Below are positions 18,678 to 26,735 of a stretch of 64,000 nucleotides of DNA, in pieces. The notes under the pieces are model-generated. The model searched no databases. It saw nothing but the letters and a program-made list of their open reading frames with translations, and was not told the DNA's origin. The DNA is from an uncultured Eubacteriales bacterium (GTDB taxonomy: Bacteria > Bacillota > Clostridia > Tissierellales > Peptoniphilaceae). The stretch lies in the NCBI GenBank assembly GCA_902488815.1, contig CABTXP010000003.1:9314-73313 (forward strand), read 5' to 3'. Position 1 is the stretch's first letter, and each line of letters starts with the position of its first letter. The position numbers and the translations under genes were made by a program.

Positions 18678-19416
18678 ATTTTCCTCCAAAGCTCAAGAGA
18701 ATTTTTTCCATTAAAATGGAGAGAATTATTGCCACAAAGGTGTAGGCAAAAACTTTTTCCGTCTCCAAGTAAAGTTTACCCTGTAAGATTTCCTTCCCCA
18801 TGCCGTACTTGGGGATTGCAATGACTTCCGCAGCCAATGCGCTTTTCCACGCAAGGCCCGCCGTAGATTTAAAAGTGCCTCGAAGGGATTTTTTAATGGC
18901 AGGTATGAATATGTATTTTAATTTTTTGGCATAGGAAAAATTGTAAAGGTGCGCAATTGTCAAAAATTTTTTGTCAATATTTAGCAGCGCATTTAAGACA
19001 TTGAAATATGTAATTGGAAGGACGATTAAAGTTGAAATTATTATAGGCAGATAAAAGTTCTTAATAAAAAACAGAAGAATTATAATAAAACTCACCACAG
19101 GCACCGTCTTAATACTTTGAAACAAAGGCTCCAAAAGTATTCTCACCAAATTATATCTGTTGGCTAAAATTGCAAATAAAACACCTATTACCGTGCCTGA
19201 AATAAAACCGCCTATGACTTTTAAAGTTGAATATCCGATATTTATCCAAAAAACTTTATCTCCCAAGCTGCGAAATATTTCCTCCAAGACTTCTATGGGA
19301 GAGACTATAATAATTTTTTCGCCTATGGCCATAGCCAAAACTTGCCACACACCTATCCAAAGGAGTATGGCAAGGGCTTTTTGGACCTTAGTTTGCCGTG
19401 TAGTAAAATTCTTCAC
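18667..19416 (-). CDS. ABC transporter permease, NitT/TauT (SsuC/TauC-like) family
   Basis: A 249-residue inner-membrane permease with about six transmembrane helices and a family-type coupling loop region near residues 155-205. The start is a GTG at 19414-19416, inside the end of the binding-protein gene (29-nt overlap), with GGAGG about ten bases before it. Together with its neighbours it forms a complete importer of the nitrate/sulfonate/thiamine-precursor type; the substrate cannot be told from sequence. Confidence 0.87.
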   Translation of the reverse strand: MKNFTTRQTKVQKALAILLWIGVWQVLAMAIGEKIIIVSPIEVLEEIFRSLGDKVFWINIGYSTLKVIGGFISGTVIGVLFAILANRYNLVRILLEPLFQSIKTVPVVSFIIILLFFIKNFYLPIIISTLIVLPITYFNVLNALLNIDKKFLTIAHLYNFSYAKKLKYIFIPAIKKSLRGTFKSTAGLAWKSALAAEVIAIPKYGMGKEILQGKLYLETEKVFAYTFVAIILSILMEKILLSFGGKYEN

Positions 19417-20404
19417 TTGGTTCCTGACCTCCTACAGACTTAGGATCAGCTTTGTAGAGTACACTTAAGAAACCTTTTAAATAAGTTCTCATTTCATTTC
19501 CTGTAATAAGGACGATGTTTGACTTGGGAATTGCCGCTTCCGCAACTTGCGCCGGAGCGATTTCATATTTTTCAATAAGTTCCGCAGCTTCCTTGGGATT
19601 TTCATTTACAAAATTTACAGATTCTTTGTATCTTTCCATAAATGCCTTAACATCATCTTCATGTTCAGCCAAGTATTCGGCTCTTGCAACGATGACGCCC
19701 ATTACCATTGGAGTGCCTTGAGTAGCTTTTTTATACTCCGTATCCAAGTTTATATTTTCAATAAGAGTTTTGTCCTTTGTAAGTGCTATTGTTTCAAAAG
19801 GTTGAGGCAACATAAGCACTGTATTTTCTTCTCCTGCGGAGAGGAAAACTTCTTGATGATTTTGTTTAAATTCAATTTCCACATCTTCTTCTTTTAAACC
19901 GTTACGTTCCAAAAGATATTTAAGAACATACTCAGGAGTTGCACCTTGACCTGCAGTTACAATTTTCATTCCCATTAAGTCCGGGATAAATTTAATATTT
20001 GCATCTGTAGAAATCATGTACAAGGTGCCTAAAGTGTTGATGCCCAAAACCTTAATCTTTCCATCAGTTTTATTATAAAGTACAGAAGCCAAGTTGCCGG
20101 GTATTGCCGCAAGGTCGAATTCCCCGCTTGTAAGTCCCGCAACAACTTCGTCCGGAGCACTTACTATTGTAAATTTGTCACTGTCTTCAAAAAGTTTAAC
20201 CATACCCATTGATGTAGGGCCTTTAAGAGCTGCCACCTTTGGCATTTCAAAATTTACTTCTTCTTCCGTTTTTGCATTTTGTGTTTCAGCTTTTTCCTCA
20301 GTCTTAGCAGGTTCTTCTGTCGGAGCTTCTTTTTTGCCGCAAGAAGATATTAGAAAAACTGCCAAAACAATGGAAATCACTATTAACAATCTCTTATTTT
20401 TCAT
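19388..20404 (-). CDS. NitT/TauT-type solute-binding lipoprotein
   Basis: A 338-residue protein with a lipoprotein signal peptide whose lipobox is LISSC (Cys22), a Lys/Glu/Thr-rich linker, then a periplasmic-binding-protein type II fold of the SsuA/ThiY group. The segments LTSGEFDLAAIPGN and GATPEYVLKYLLERNG are typical of the family. It is the first gene of the three-gene importer operon and is divergent from gmk, with a 74-bp gap that must hold both promoters. Confidence 0.87.
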   Translation of the reverse strand: MKNKRLLIVISIVLAVFLISSCGKKEAPTEEPAKTEEKAETQNAKTEEEVNFEMPKVAALKGPTSMGMVKLFEDSDKFTIVSAPDEVVAGLTSGEFDLAAIPGNLASVLYNKTDGKIKVLGINTLGTLYMISTDANIKFIPDLMGMKIVTAGQGATPEYVLKYLLERNGLKEEDVEIEFKQNHQEVFLSAGEENTVLMLPQPFETIALTKDKTLIENINLDTEYKKATQGTPMVMGVIVARAEYLAEHEDDVKAFMERYKESVNFVNENPKEAAELIEKYEIAPAQVAEAAIPKSNIVLITGNEMRTYLKGFLSVLYKADPKSVGGQEPSEEFYYTAN

Positions 20405-20478
20405 AAAATCACCTCAGGTAAATTATATTCTTCTTTAAAGTGCAATTCAATTGTGGGAAAATATAAGCGGAGGGAAAT

Positions 20479-21015
20479 ATGATAATAATTCTATTGGGCA
20501 ACAGCGGTAGCGGAAAGACCACTCAAATCAAAAAAATTGAAAAGGATTTTAATATAGATAGAATCGTCACAGCAACTACAAGGTCAAAAAGGCCGGGAGA
20601 AAAAGACAAGGTAGACTATTACTTCGTGACCTTGGAAGAATTTGAAGAGCTGAAAGCTTCCGGAGAACTCTTGGAATATGCAGAATATGCAGGAAATTTC
20701 TACGGCACGATAAAGAGAGAGCTTGAAAAATATACGGGAGATAAAAACGGAATAGCCGCCGTGGAGATACAAGGCATTAAAAATATAAAGACCGCATTTA
20801 AAGAAAAATGTCTCTCAATATATTTAAAAATTTCAAAAGAAGTCTTAGTTGAAAGATTAAAAAAGCGTGGCGACGGCGAAGAGAAAATTAAAGATCGCCT
20901 GAGTCACTTTGCCGACTATGAAAAATATTCAGACTATATAATAGTGGGCGAAAAGTCGGAAGAAGAAGTCTACGGTGAAATAAAAGAGATATTTAAGAAG
21001 GTAGGCATAGAGTGA
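20479..21015 (+). CDS. gmk: Guanylate kinase family protein
   Basis: A 178-residue P-loop kinase converting GMP to GDP. It has P-loop GNSGSGKTT (7-15), GMP-binding TTRSKRPGEKDKVDYYFV (about 34-51) and YAEYAGNFYGT near 70. It is slightly shorter than classical Gmk (about 200 residues), and the P-loop differs from the usual GPSGVGKGT. It could be a paralogue, but the GMP-binding residues look intact. This gene and the next small one are the only rightward genes left of parA. Confidence 0.8.
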   Translation: MIIILLGNSGSGKTTQIKKIEKDFNIDRIVTATTRSKRPGEKDKVDYYFVTLEEFEELKASGELLEYAEYAGNFYGTIKRELEKYTGDKNGIAAVEIQGIKNIKTAFKEKCLSIYLKISKEVLVERLKKRGDGEEKIKDRLSHFADYEKYSDYIIVGEKSEEEVYGEIKEIFKKVGIE

Positions 21016-21083
21016 TAGATTATGCTTAAAATAGAGGTTTGAGATGGATTTAATAAAGGCACACAAAGGCTAAGGAGGATTTT

Positions 21084-21251
21084 ATGAAAGACTTAAAGAC
21101 CGAGACGGTAAGAGTGAGAATGTCCAAGGAAGATATGGAAAAACTTTTGAAAGTCGTGGAGTTTACCAACCTGACAAAAAGCGAAATAATAAGAACCGGC
21201 ATAGACATTCAGTATAGAGGAGAATTAAAAGCTGAAGAAAGACAAAGATGA
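21084..21251 (+). CDS. Small ribbon-helix-helix (CopG/Arc-like) protein
   Basis: A 55-residue ORF with an AGGAGG site (21073-21078) at good distance. The N-terminal strand TETVRVRMS, then helix KEDMEKLLKVVE and the turn-helix NLTKSEIIRTGID match the ribbon-helix-helix layout of small DNA-binding repressors or antitoxins. No toxin gene accompanies it; it lies 69 bp after gmk, probably on the same transcript. The function is otherwise unknown. The 139 bp after it hold no gene. Confidence 0.8.
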   Translation: MKDLKTETVRVRMSKEDMEKLLKVVEFTNLTKSEIIRTGIDIQYRGELKAEERQR

Positions 21252-21390
21252 TTAAGTGTTTGTCACCAATAATGATTATCAACTAATTGCTGTTACTTTT
21301 TTTCAATAAAATTTTCTTTCTTCATAACTGAAATTATATATGATTATAATCTGCGTACATACATTGGTATATAAGTTTAAACTAAGGATA

Positions 21391-21419
21391 TAAAAAAGCG
21401 TCTCACATTGTGAAACGCT
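21391..21419 (-). terminator. Terminator after jag
   Basis: On the minus strand AGCGTTTCAC pairs with GTGAGACGCT (one G-U) around a two-base loop and is followed by six T. It lies just beyond the jag stop and ends the rpmH-rnpA-yidD-yidC-jag operon. Confidence 0.85.
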
Positions 21420-21423
21420 AAAT

Positions 21424-22245
21424 TTAATATTTTACTTCTTTTTGAATTACAACTTTTCTATAAGGATCTCTACCCTCTGAGTGTGTTGCAACTCCTTCGA
21501 AGGACTGCAGTGCAAAGTGAATTATTCTTCTCTCTTGTGCATTCATCGGTTCGAGTCTGATACTTCTACCGGTTCTCACAACCTTTTCAGCCATTCTTTC
21601 GGCAAGCTCCGTCAAAGTCTTTTCTCTCTTCTTTCTGTAGTTACTTGCATCTACTATTACTCTTATAAAGTTGTCCGAGTGCTTGTTAACTAATAGAGAG
21701 AGAATGTATTGAATGGAGTCTAAGGTCACGCCTCTTTTTCCTATTACAATCCCTAACTTGTCTTCGTCGCCTAAAATATTTACCTTTAAGAAATTGTCCA
21801 CTCTTTCGATTTCGATTTCGTAGTCAATGCCCAAGGTTCCCATTACTTTTCCTATAAAATCAAAGACAATTTTGTCGGTCTTTTCGATAAAATCAACTTT
21901 GTCATCTTCGGATTTTTGTTCTGAAACCGGACTTTCTTTAACTTCGTCATTTGATTCAGATTTTATTTCGATTTTTTCTTCAAATATAGGTTCCGATTTT
22001 TCTTCGGTTTCAACTTTTTGGCTCTTCTCAGGTTCAATGTCGCTGAAGATTTCTCTTACGATTTCTTTAGCGTCTTTAATTACAGTAACTTTAACAGTGG
22101 CTTCTTTGCCTCCGATCAGTCCCAAGAATCCCTTTGAAGCTTCTTCAATTATTTCAACTTCAACTTCATCTCTTGTTTTGTTAAGTTCTGTAAGAGCCTC
22201 ACTTACGGCTTCATCAACAGTTTTACCTGTTTTGATCGAGTACAT
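21424..22245 (-). CDS. jag: Jag / KhpB RNA-binding protein (Jag-N, KH, R3H)
   Basis: A 273-residue protein. The Jag-N domain covers residues 1-55, and an acidic Lys/Glu/Ser-rich linker about 80-130. A KH domain at about 140-200 contains LGIVIGKRGVTLDSIQYIL, and the R3H domain has ERRIIHFALQ and the final GRDPYRKVVIQ. KhpB proteins bind RNA with KhpA and affect cell division and elongation in Firmicutes. The start overlaps the end of yidC by 23 nt with a GGAGGAAG site inside yidC. In the usual gene order mnmE follows; here it does not. Confidence 0.94.
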   Translation of the reverse strand: MYSIKTGKTVDEAVSEALTELNKTRDEVEVEIIEEASKGFLGLIGGKEATVKVTVIKDAKEIVREIFSDIEPEKSQKVETEEKSEPIFEEKIEIKSESNDEVKESPVSEQKSEDDKVDFIEKTDKIVFDFIGKVMGTLGIDYEIEIERVDNFLKVNILGDEDKLGIVIGKRGVTLDSIQYILSLLVNKHSDNFIRVIVDASNYRKKREKTLTELAERMAEKVVRTGRSIRLEPMNAQERRIIHFALQSFEGVATHSEGRDPYRKVVIQKEVKY

Positions 22246-22948
22246 TTTCTTCCTCCTTTACTTTTTCTACTACTTTATTTGTAATATATTGTTGTACGAG
22301 TTGGAAGACGTTACTTACTATCCAGTACAATACAAGTGCCGCTGCAAAATTTCTACCCATGTAAAAAATAAGTAGTGGCATTACAACCATCATTGTATTC
22401 ATCATATTTCCGCCTTGTTCCGGTTGGGGCTGATTTTTTTGCGCCAAATAACTTGACAGGAATGTTGTTATACCTGCAAGTAGAGGCAAAAATACAGTTT
22501 TGTCCGGATTGTCAATATTCGGAATGTAGAAGAAGTTCTTTTGGATAGAGTCATATAGTCCCGGCTCTGTAAAAATATACTTTGCAGGATACATAAAGAC
22601 TCTGTAAAAAGCGATTAATACAATTAAAGTAACTATCATAGGAAGGCATCCGCCCAACATTGAGTAGTTAGATTCCTTGTAAAGTTTTTGTTGCTTTTGT
22701 GCCAAAGTTTGAGGGTCGTTTTTGTACTTTTGTTGTAGTTTTTGTATTTCCGGCTGTAGCTCCGCCATTTTTTTCTGATTTTTAATTTGTGAAAAACTTA
22801 AGGGAAGCATAGCCAACTTTAGAATTATCGTTGCAAGAATAATTGAAATGGCAAAAAACGATATGGACTCCGGCTCGCTAAAAGCGCCGTGAAGACCGTT
22901 GTATAGTGCCCTTACAAACATTCCCAACAGATTTCTCAGTAATTCCAT
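22223..22948 (-). CDS. yidC: YidC/SpoIIIJ membrane protein insertase
   Basis: A 241-residue Oxa1-family insertase with five predicted membrane helices and the hydrophilic helical hairpin rich in Gln and Lys (about residues 55-90, MAELQPEIQKLQQKYKND). The conserved LGGCLPMIV segment follows. Unlike most Firmicutes YidC, there is no clear lipoprotein signal peptide; the N-terminus runs straight into MLRNLLG-like sequence. It lies 8 nt after yidD. Confidence 0.95.
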   Translation of the reverse strand: MELLRNLLGMFVRALYNGLHGAFSEPESISFFAISIILATIILKLAMLPLSFSQIKNQKKMAELQPEIQKLQQKYKNDPQTLAQKQQKLYKESNYSMLGGCLPMIVTLIVLIAFYRVFMYPAKYIFTEPGLYDSIQKNFFYIPNIDNPDKTVFLPLLAGITTFLSSYLAQKNQPQPEQGGNMMNTMMVVMPLLIFYMGRNFAAALVLYWIVSNVFQLVQQYITNKVVEKVKEEENVLDQNR

Positions 22949-22956
22949 CTATCCTC

Positions 22957-23202
22957 CTATGGTAATGGATCATATCCACCTTTGCAAAAAGGTTGACATC
23001 TTAAAAGCCTCCTAATAAGCAAGTAAGATCCCTTGAAAAATCCGTATTTTACATAGGCCTGCCTGCCGTACTCGCTACAAGTGGGAGTAAATCTGCAGTG
23101 CGCCCCGGGTAAAACATAGGGAGAAATTACTTTTTGATAAAATTTAATTAGGAGAAGCATTAAATTTGCAGGCAGTTTTAAAATAAATTTTATTATACTC
23201 AT
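22957..23202 (-). CDS. yidD: YidD, membrane protein insertion efficiency factor
   Basis: An 81-residue protein with the family core FYQKVISPYVLPGAHCRF, then TPTCSEYGRQAY, GFFKGSYLLIRRLLRCQPF and the end GGYDPLP. It is thought to assist YidC-dependent insertion. It overlaps rnpA by 4 nt. The length is typical. Confidence 0.95.
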   Translation of the reverse strand: MSIIKFILKLPANLMLLLIKFYQKVISPYVLPGAHCRFTPTCSEYGRQAYVKYGFFKGSYLLIRRLLRCQPFCKGGYDPLP

Positions 23203-23531
23203 GATTTTTTAACCACCTTCTTTAATAAGTGGAAGTAAGAATTTTTAAGTTCTGCAAAAGAAATATCACTTGCGGCCGGCTTAACCACAATTACCCCATC
23301 AACTCCCTGTGGAAATCTGTTCAGGTTCTCCCTGAAGATGTGCTTGAGTCTTCTCTTTATCAAGTTTCTCACATGAGCCTTTCCCACTTTGGTGGATATT
23401 GATATGCCTAAACGGCTGTAGCCCAAGTTGTTGTCCTTGAGATAAAGAGTGAGGTTTCTGTTTCCATAAACATTTCTCTTCCTATATACTCTTAAAAAAT
23501 CCTCGTTCTTCTTTAAATAGATGTCCGTCAT
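23199..23531 (-). CDS. rnpA: Ribonuclease P protein component
   Basis: A 110-residue basic protein that supports the RNase P RNA in maturing tRNA 5' ends. The RNR motif region reads KVGKAHVRNLIKRRLKHIFR (about residues 47-66). It overlaps rpmH by one base and yidD by four, the standard operon layout. Confidence 0.94.
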   Translation of the reverse strand: MTDIYLKKNEDFLRVYRKRNVYGNRNLTLYLKDNNLGYSRLGISISTKVGKAHVRNLIKRRLKHIFRENLNRFPQGVDGVIVVKPAASDISFAELKNSYFHLLKKVVKKS

Positions 23532-23665
23532 TATGCAGTTAACTTCTTTCTTCCTTTTCTTCTTCTTGCCTTTATAACGGCACGTCCGCTTTTAGTTCTC
23601 ATTCTTGCTCTAAAACCGTGTTCTCTTTTTCTTTGTTTGTTCTTCGGTTGAAAAGTTCTCTTCAT
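23531..23665 (-). CDS. rpmH: 50S ribosomal protein L34
   Basis: A 44-residue, highly basic protein starting [19 protein letters not shown] and ending [11 protein letters not shown], an unmistakable L34. It is too short for most ORF cut-offs. The AGGAGG site is at 23672-23677, and a strong promoter lies just upstream (23693-23722). It heads the leftward operon and borders the palindrome-rich gap before parA. Confidence 0.97.
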   Translation of the reverse strand: MKRTFQPKNKQRKREHGFRARMRTKSGRAVIKARRRKGRKKLTA

Positions 23666-23692
23666 ATTATCCCTCCTTTCGCCGTAAGTAGT

Positions 23693-23722
23693 ATTATATG
23701 AAGTTTAGGGGGTCTATGTCAA
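23693..23722 (-). promoter_or_regulatory. Strong sigma-A-type promoter for rpmH operon
   Basis: On the minus strand, an exact TTGACA (complement of 23717-23722) and an exact TATAAT (complement of 23693-23698) are separated by 18 bp. This near-perfect promoter would start transcription at about 23686, 20 nt before the L34 start. Confidence 0.85.
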
Positions 23723-23827
23723 GGAGAATTTGTTTATATCAACACATTTGAGGGATGTTATAAAAATTTTACTTACAAAAGTTTCCTTAGTTAACATAAT
23801 TAATTTGTCGTTAATAAAAAGTCACAA

Positions 23828-24100
23828 TGTTTACCGTAAACATTTTCGTTTTGATAAACAATGTTTACCGTAAACAATATTCTTTTGTTTCATAAATTGT
23901 TTACCGTAAACATTTAGTGCCACCTAATTATTTAGAAGAAAATTCAAAAACAAAATTAATTGACTAAGTAATTATATTTGAGGTTATATGTTTACCGTAA
24001 ACATAGGACAAGTATATTCACAACAGACATATATAATAGAAGAAAGTTTGTTAATGTATTTCGCCTGACTATTTCATTTCATTAATGTTTACCGTAAACA
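23828..24100. repeat. Cluster of five identical 15-bp palindromes (parS-like) between rpmH and parA
   Basis: The sequence TGTTTACCGTAAACA occurs exactly at 23828-23842, 23862-23876, 23898-23912, 23989-24003 and 24086-24100. It is a 7-bp inverted repeat around a central C. Start-to-start distances are 34, 36, 91 and 97 bp. The canonical ParB site parS is the 16-bp TGTTTCACGTGAAACA, which shares TGTTT/AAACA ends but has a different core and even length. Lying directly beside parA-parB at the strand switch, these are most likely the local ParB-binding (parS) sites, or sites of another origin-binding protein. The surrounding 576-bp gap is very AT-rich and holds no gene; single-mismatch DnaA boxes occur near 23736 and 24013. 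Confidence 0.75.
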
Positions 24101-24241
24101 ATGTTCGCCCTCATCAACTGTTGTATTAATTCATGATTAATTCGCAAATAATGTTTGCCACTCACAAATTTATTTATTTAATATTGTTAAATCACTTTTA
24201 ATTGACATGTATATTAAGTATAATTGAAATGAGGTGAAAAA

Positions 24242-25000
24242 ATGACAAAGGTTGTTACTGTCTTTAATCAAAAAGGCGGAGTGGGTAAGACCACTACTAC
24301 TATAAACATAGCTTGTGCCATAGGTTTAAGAGGCAAAAAAGTTTTAATTGTAGATATAGATCCACAAGCCAATGCGACAAGCGGCTTAGGTGTTGAGAGG
24401 CACAGGGAGAATAATATTTACGATTTTCTAATCGAAGGCAAGGACGTCACTGTTAAGACTGATGAAAAAAACGTCACCTTGCTGCCTTCAGGTCTCGAGC
24501 TTGCAGGCATAGAAATTGACCTTGTAACTATGGATAGTTGGCAAACCTTGTTAAAGAGACATCTCGATAATATTAAAATTAACTACGACTATATATTTAT
24601 AGATTGTCCCCCCTCATTGGGGATCTTGTCCATAATGGCCCTTGTGGCATCGGACAGTATACTTATCCCGGTACAGTGCGAGTACTACGCGCTGGAAGGT
24701 GTGGGACAGCTAATGAGCACTATTAACCTTATTAGAGAGAATTTTAACCCCGGCATAATGATAGAGGGCGTACTGCTTTGTATGTTTGACGGAAGAACAA
24801 ATTTGGCTTTGGAAGTTAGAGAAGAAGTTGAAAAGTTTTTCGAAAAGAAGGTATACGGAACTGTTATACCGAGAAATGTCAGACTGGCGGAAGCCCCAAG
24901 TTTCGGTGTGAGTATTTTTAAGTATGACAATTTGAGTAAAGGTGCCAAAGCATATAAGCAGTTGGCAAAAGAATTTTTAAAGAGGGAGGAAGGTAAATAA
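24242..25000 (+). CDS. parA: ParA/Soj chromosome-partitioning ATPase
   Basis: A 252-residue deviant-Walker ATPase. KGGVGKTTTT lies at 11-20, the DxD-type LIVDIDPQANATSG at about 36-49, and FIDCPPSLGILS near 118. ParA works with ParB-parS in origin segregation and regulates DnaA. A GAGGTG ribosome binding site precedes the ATG; a TATAAT lies at 24219-24224 without a well-spaced -35. The gene starts 141 bp after the last palindrome and overlaps parB by one base. Confidence 0.95.
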   Translation: MTKVVTVFNQKGGVGKTTTTINIACAIGLRGKKVLIVDIDPQANATSGLGVERHRENNIYDFLIEGKDVTVKTDEKNVTLLPSGLELAGIEIDLVTMDSWQTLLKRHLDNIKINYDYIFIDCPPSLGILSIMALVASDSILIPVQCEYYALEGVGQLMSTINLIRENFNPGIMIEGVLLCMFDGRTNLALEVREEVEKFFEKKVYGTVIPRNVRLAEAPSFGVSIFKYDNLSKGAKAYKQLAKEFLKREEGK

Positions 25001-25851
25001 TGAAAAAGCGTGGCCTTGGTAGAGGCATTCAAAATTTCGTACAAGATCAAAAGACCGTTGACGCTATTATAAACGATTCTAACCCCTCGGAAAGTTTAGT
25101 AGAAGTAAACATTGAGGAGATTTATCCTAATCCAAATCAAGCTCGTAAGAATTTTTCTCAGGAAGAACTGGAAGATTTAAAGGATTCAATTATGCAATTT
25201 GGCGTGATTTCTCCAATTATTCTCAAAAAAGAAGAAGAAGGCTATTTGATTATAGCCGGAGAAAGAAGGTTTAGGGCTGCCAAACTTGCAGGACTTAAAA
25301 CCATCCCCTCAATTATAAAAGACATACCCAAGGAAGAAGCGGACAAAATTTCTCTTATTGAGAATATTCAGAGAGTGGACTTGGATCCATTGGAAGAGGC
25401 AAGGGGATTTTCAGACGTTATAAATACCTACGGATTATCTCATGAGGAACTTGCCTCAGCTATCGGCAAGAGCAGATCTCATATTACAAACTCCCTCAGG
25501 CTTTTAAAGCTTGATCCTCGTGTACAGGACATGTTGGAGGAAGAGCTTATAAGTGTGGGGCACGCCCTTCTACTTCTAAATGTAAAGGACCCGAATCAAC
25601 AGTACAAAAACGCCATGAGAATTGTTAAATCAGGCTCAACTGTTACTGAAGTCAGAGAGCTTTATAAAGCTGAAAAGAAATTGGAAAAAGACCTTTACTT
25701 GGAAAATATAAAAGAAGAACTCATATCTTACTTAGGCACCAAGTGCAAAGTTTCAAAATCCGGCAACCGCCGCACCATTCAAATTGACTGCTTCGGCGAG
25801 GAAGAGTTAACTCGCGTTTGTGAGTTGATTTTAGGCGGTGAGGAAAATTGA
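25000..25851 (+). CDS. parB: ParB/Spo0J chromosome-partitioning protein with altered GHAR motif
   Basis: A 283-residue ParB CTPase. GERRFRA (87-93) and ENIQR (121-125) of the CTP-binding N-domain are intact. The helix-turn-helix is at about 150-170 (IGKSRSHITNSLRLL). The segment that reads GHAR or GHGR in the ParB proteins I know is GHALLLL here (187-193), replacing the conserved Arg with Leu at position 190. This agrees with a partner site that differs from canonical parS. The C-terminal dimer domain is normal. The CDS is followed, with overlapping stop and start, by a PhzF-like gene. Confidence 0.93.
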   Translation: MKKRGLGRGIQNFVQDQKTVDAIINDSNPSESLVEVNIEEIYPNPNQARKNFSQEELEDLKDSIMQFGVISPIILKKEEEGYLIIAGERRFRAAKLAGLKTIPSIIKDIPKEEADKISLIENIQRVDLDPLEEARGFSDVINTYGLSHEELASAIGKSRSHITNSLRLLKLDPRVQDMLEEELISVGHALLLLNVKDPNQQYKNAMRIVKSGSTVTEVRELYKAEKKLEKDLYLENIKEELISYLGTKCKVSKSGNRRTIQIDCFGEEELTRVCELILGGEEN

Positions 25852-26735
25852 TCAGACAATTTAACATGCTTTTAGTCAATGCTTTTGCAAAGGGAGCATT
25901 TTCAGGCAACACTACAGGCGTTGTTATTGCAGACAATTTATCTTCAGATGAAATGCAAAATATTGCCAGGGATTTACAACAACCGGAAACTGTTTTTGTT
26001 GAGAGATTAGATATTGACAGGTACATGACGAGATTTTTTACCCCCAAGAGGGAAATTGAACTGTGCGGCCACGCCACTATCGCGACTTTTTATGCGCTGG
26101 CGGAGTTAGGCTACATAAGTCCCATTGAAGATGGAGTGAAGTCCGTAATTCAACACACCAACTGCGGCAAGACCAAAGTGGACATTGAATACAAATACGG
26201 AGAGGTAAGTCGCGTTCACATGTACCTTAGCGATTTAAAAATAGAAAATGTAAATATAGAGGAAGACTTAGAAAAGGCTCTTGGTATATCCAAGGACAAG
26301 ATAGGTCTAACTATGGGAAACTGCGTGCCGAAAATTGTAAGTTGCGGCAACGTGTCTTTAGTTGTGCCCTTAAAGTCCAAGGAAGACATTGGAAATATTG
26401 TACTTAATGAAGCTTTTGCAGAAGAGCTTTCCAACAGAATAGGGGCAATGTCCATTCAAGTCTTTACTACGGAAGACGGAGAGAGTGTACATCAAAGGAC
26501 TTTTTCCCCTGCTATCGGCGTGGCTGAAGAAATGGCTTCAGGCACATCTACAGCAGCGACTCTATACTACATGGCTGAAGAAGGAATTAACAAAAGTAAT
26601 AAATCTCAACACAGACAAGGTTTGGAAGCGGACAGAAAGAGTGATCTTTACGCTTCCTATGACAGTGCAAAAGGCGTAGTTAAAGTTGGTGGACAGGCCT
26701 TTGTATATCTGAGCGGAGTGTTGAGTATAAAATGA
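25848..26735 (+). CDS. PhzF-family isomerase-like protein
   Basis: A 295-residue protein of the diaminopimelate-epimerase-like fold. PhzF markers are NAFAKGAFSGNTTGVVI at the N-terminus, QQPETVFVE with the likely acid/base Glu, and ELCGHATIATFYAL. The second half has RTFSPAIGVAEEMASGTST. The start is a TTG (25848-25850) overlapping the parB stop, with GGTGAGG upstream; an ATG at 25866 is an alternative but would cut the first strand. The real substrate of such proteins is usually unknown. Confidence 0.88.
   Translation: MIRQFNMLLVNAFAKGAFSGNTTGVVIADNLSSDEMQNIARDLQQPETVFVERLDIDRYMTRFFTPKREIELCGHATIATFYALAELGYISPIEDGVKSVIQHTNCGKTKVDIEYKYGEVSRVHMYLSDLKIENVNIEEDLEKALGISKDKIGLTMGNCVPKIVSCGNVSLVVPLKSKEDIGNIVLNEAFAEELSNRIGAMSIQVFTTEDGESVHQRTFSPAIGVAEEMASGTSTAATLYYMAEEGINKSNKSQHRQGLEADRKSDLYASYDSAKGVVKVGGQAFVYLSGVLSIK

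Noticed and set aside
23828..24100. Possible CRISPR array from regularly repeated 15-mers
   Set aside because: Repeats are only 15 bp, strictly palindromic, unevenly spaced (34, 36, 91, 97 bp) and without cas genes.
24202..24224. Canonical promoter TTGACA...TATAAT for parA
   Set aside because: The two boxes are only 11 bp apart, too close to work as a pair; TATAAT may act with a poorer -35.
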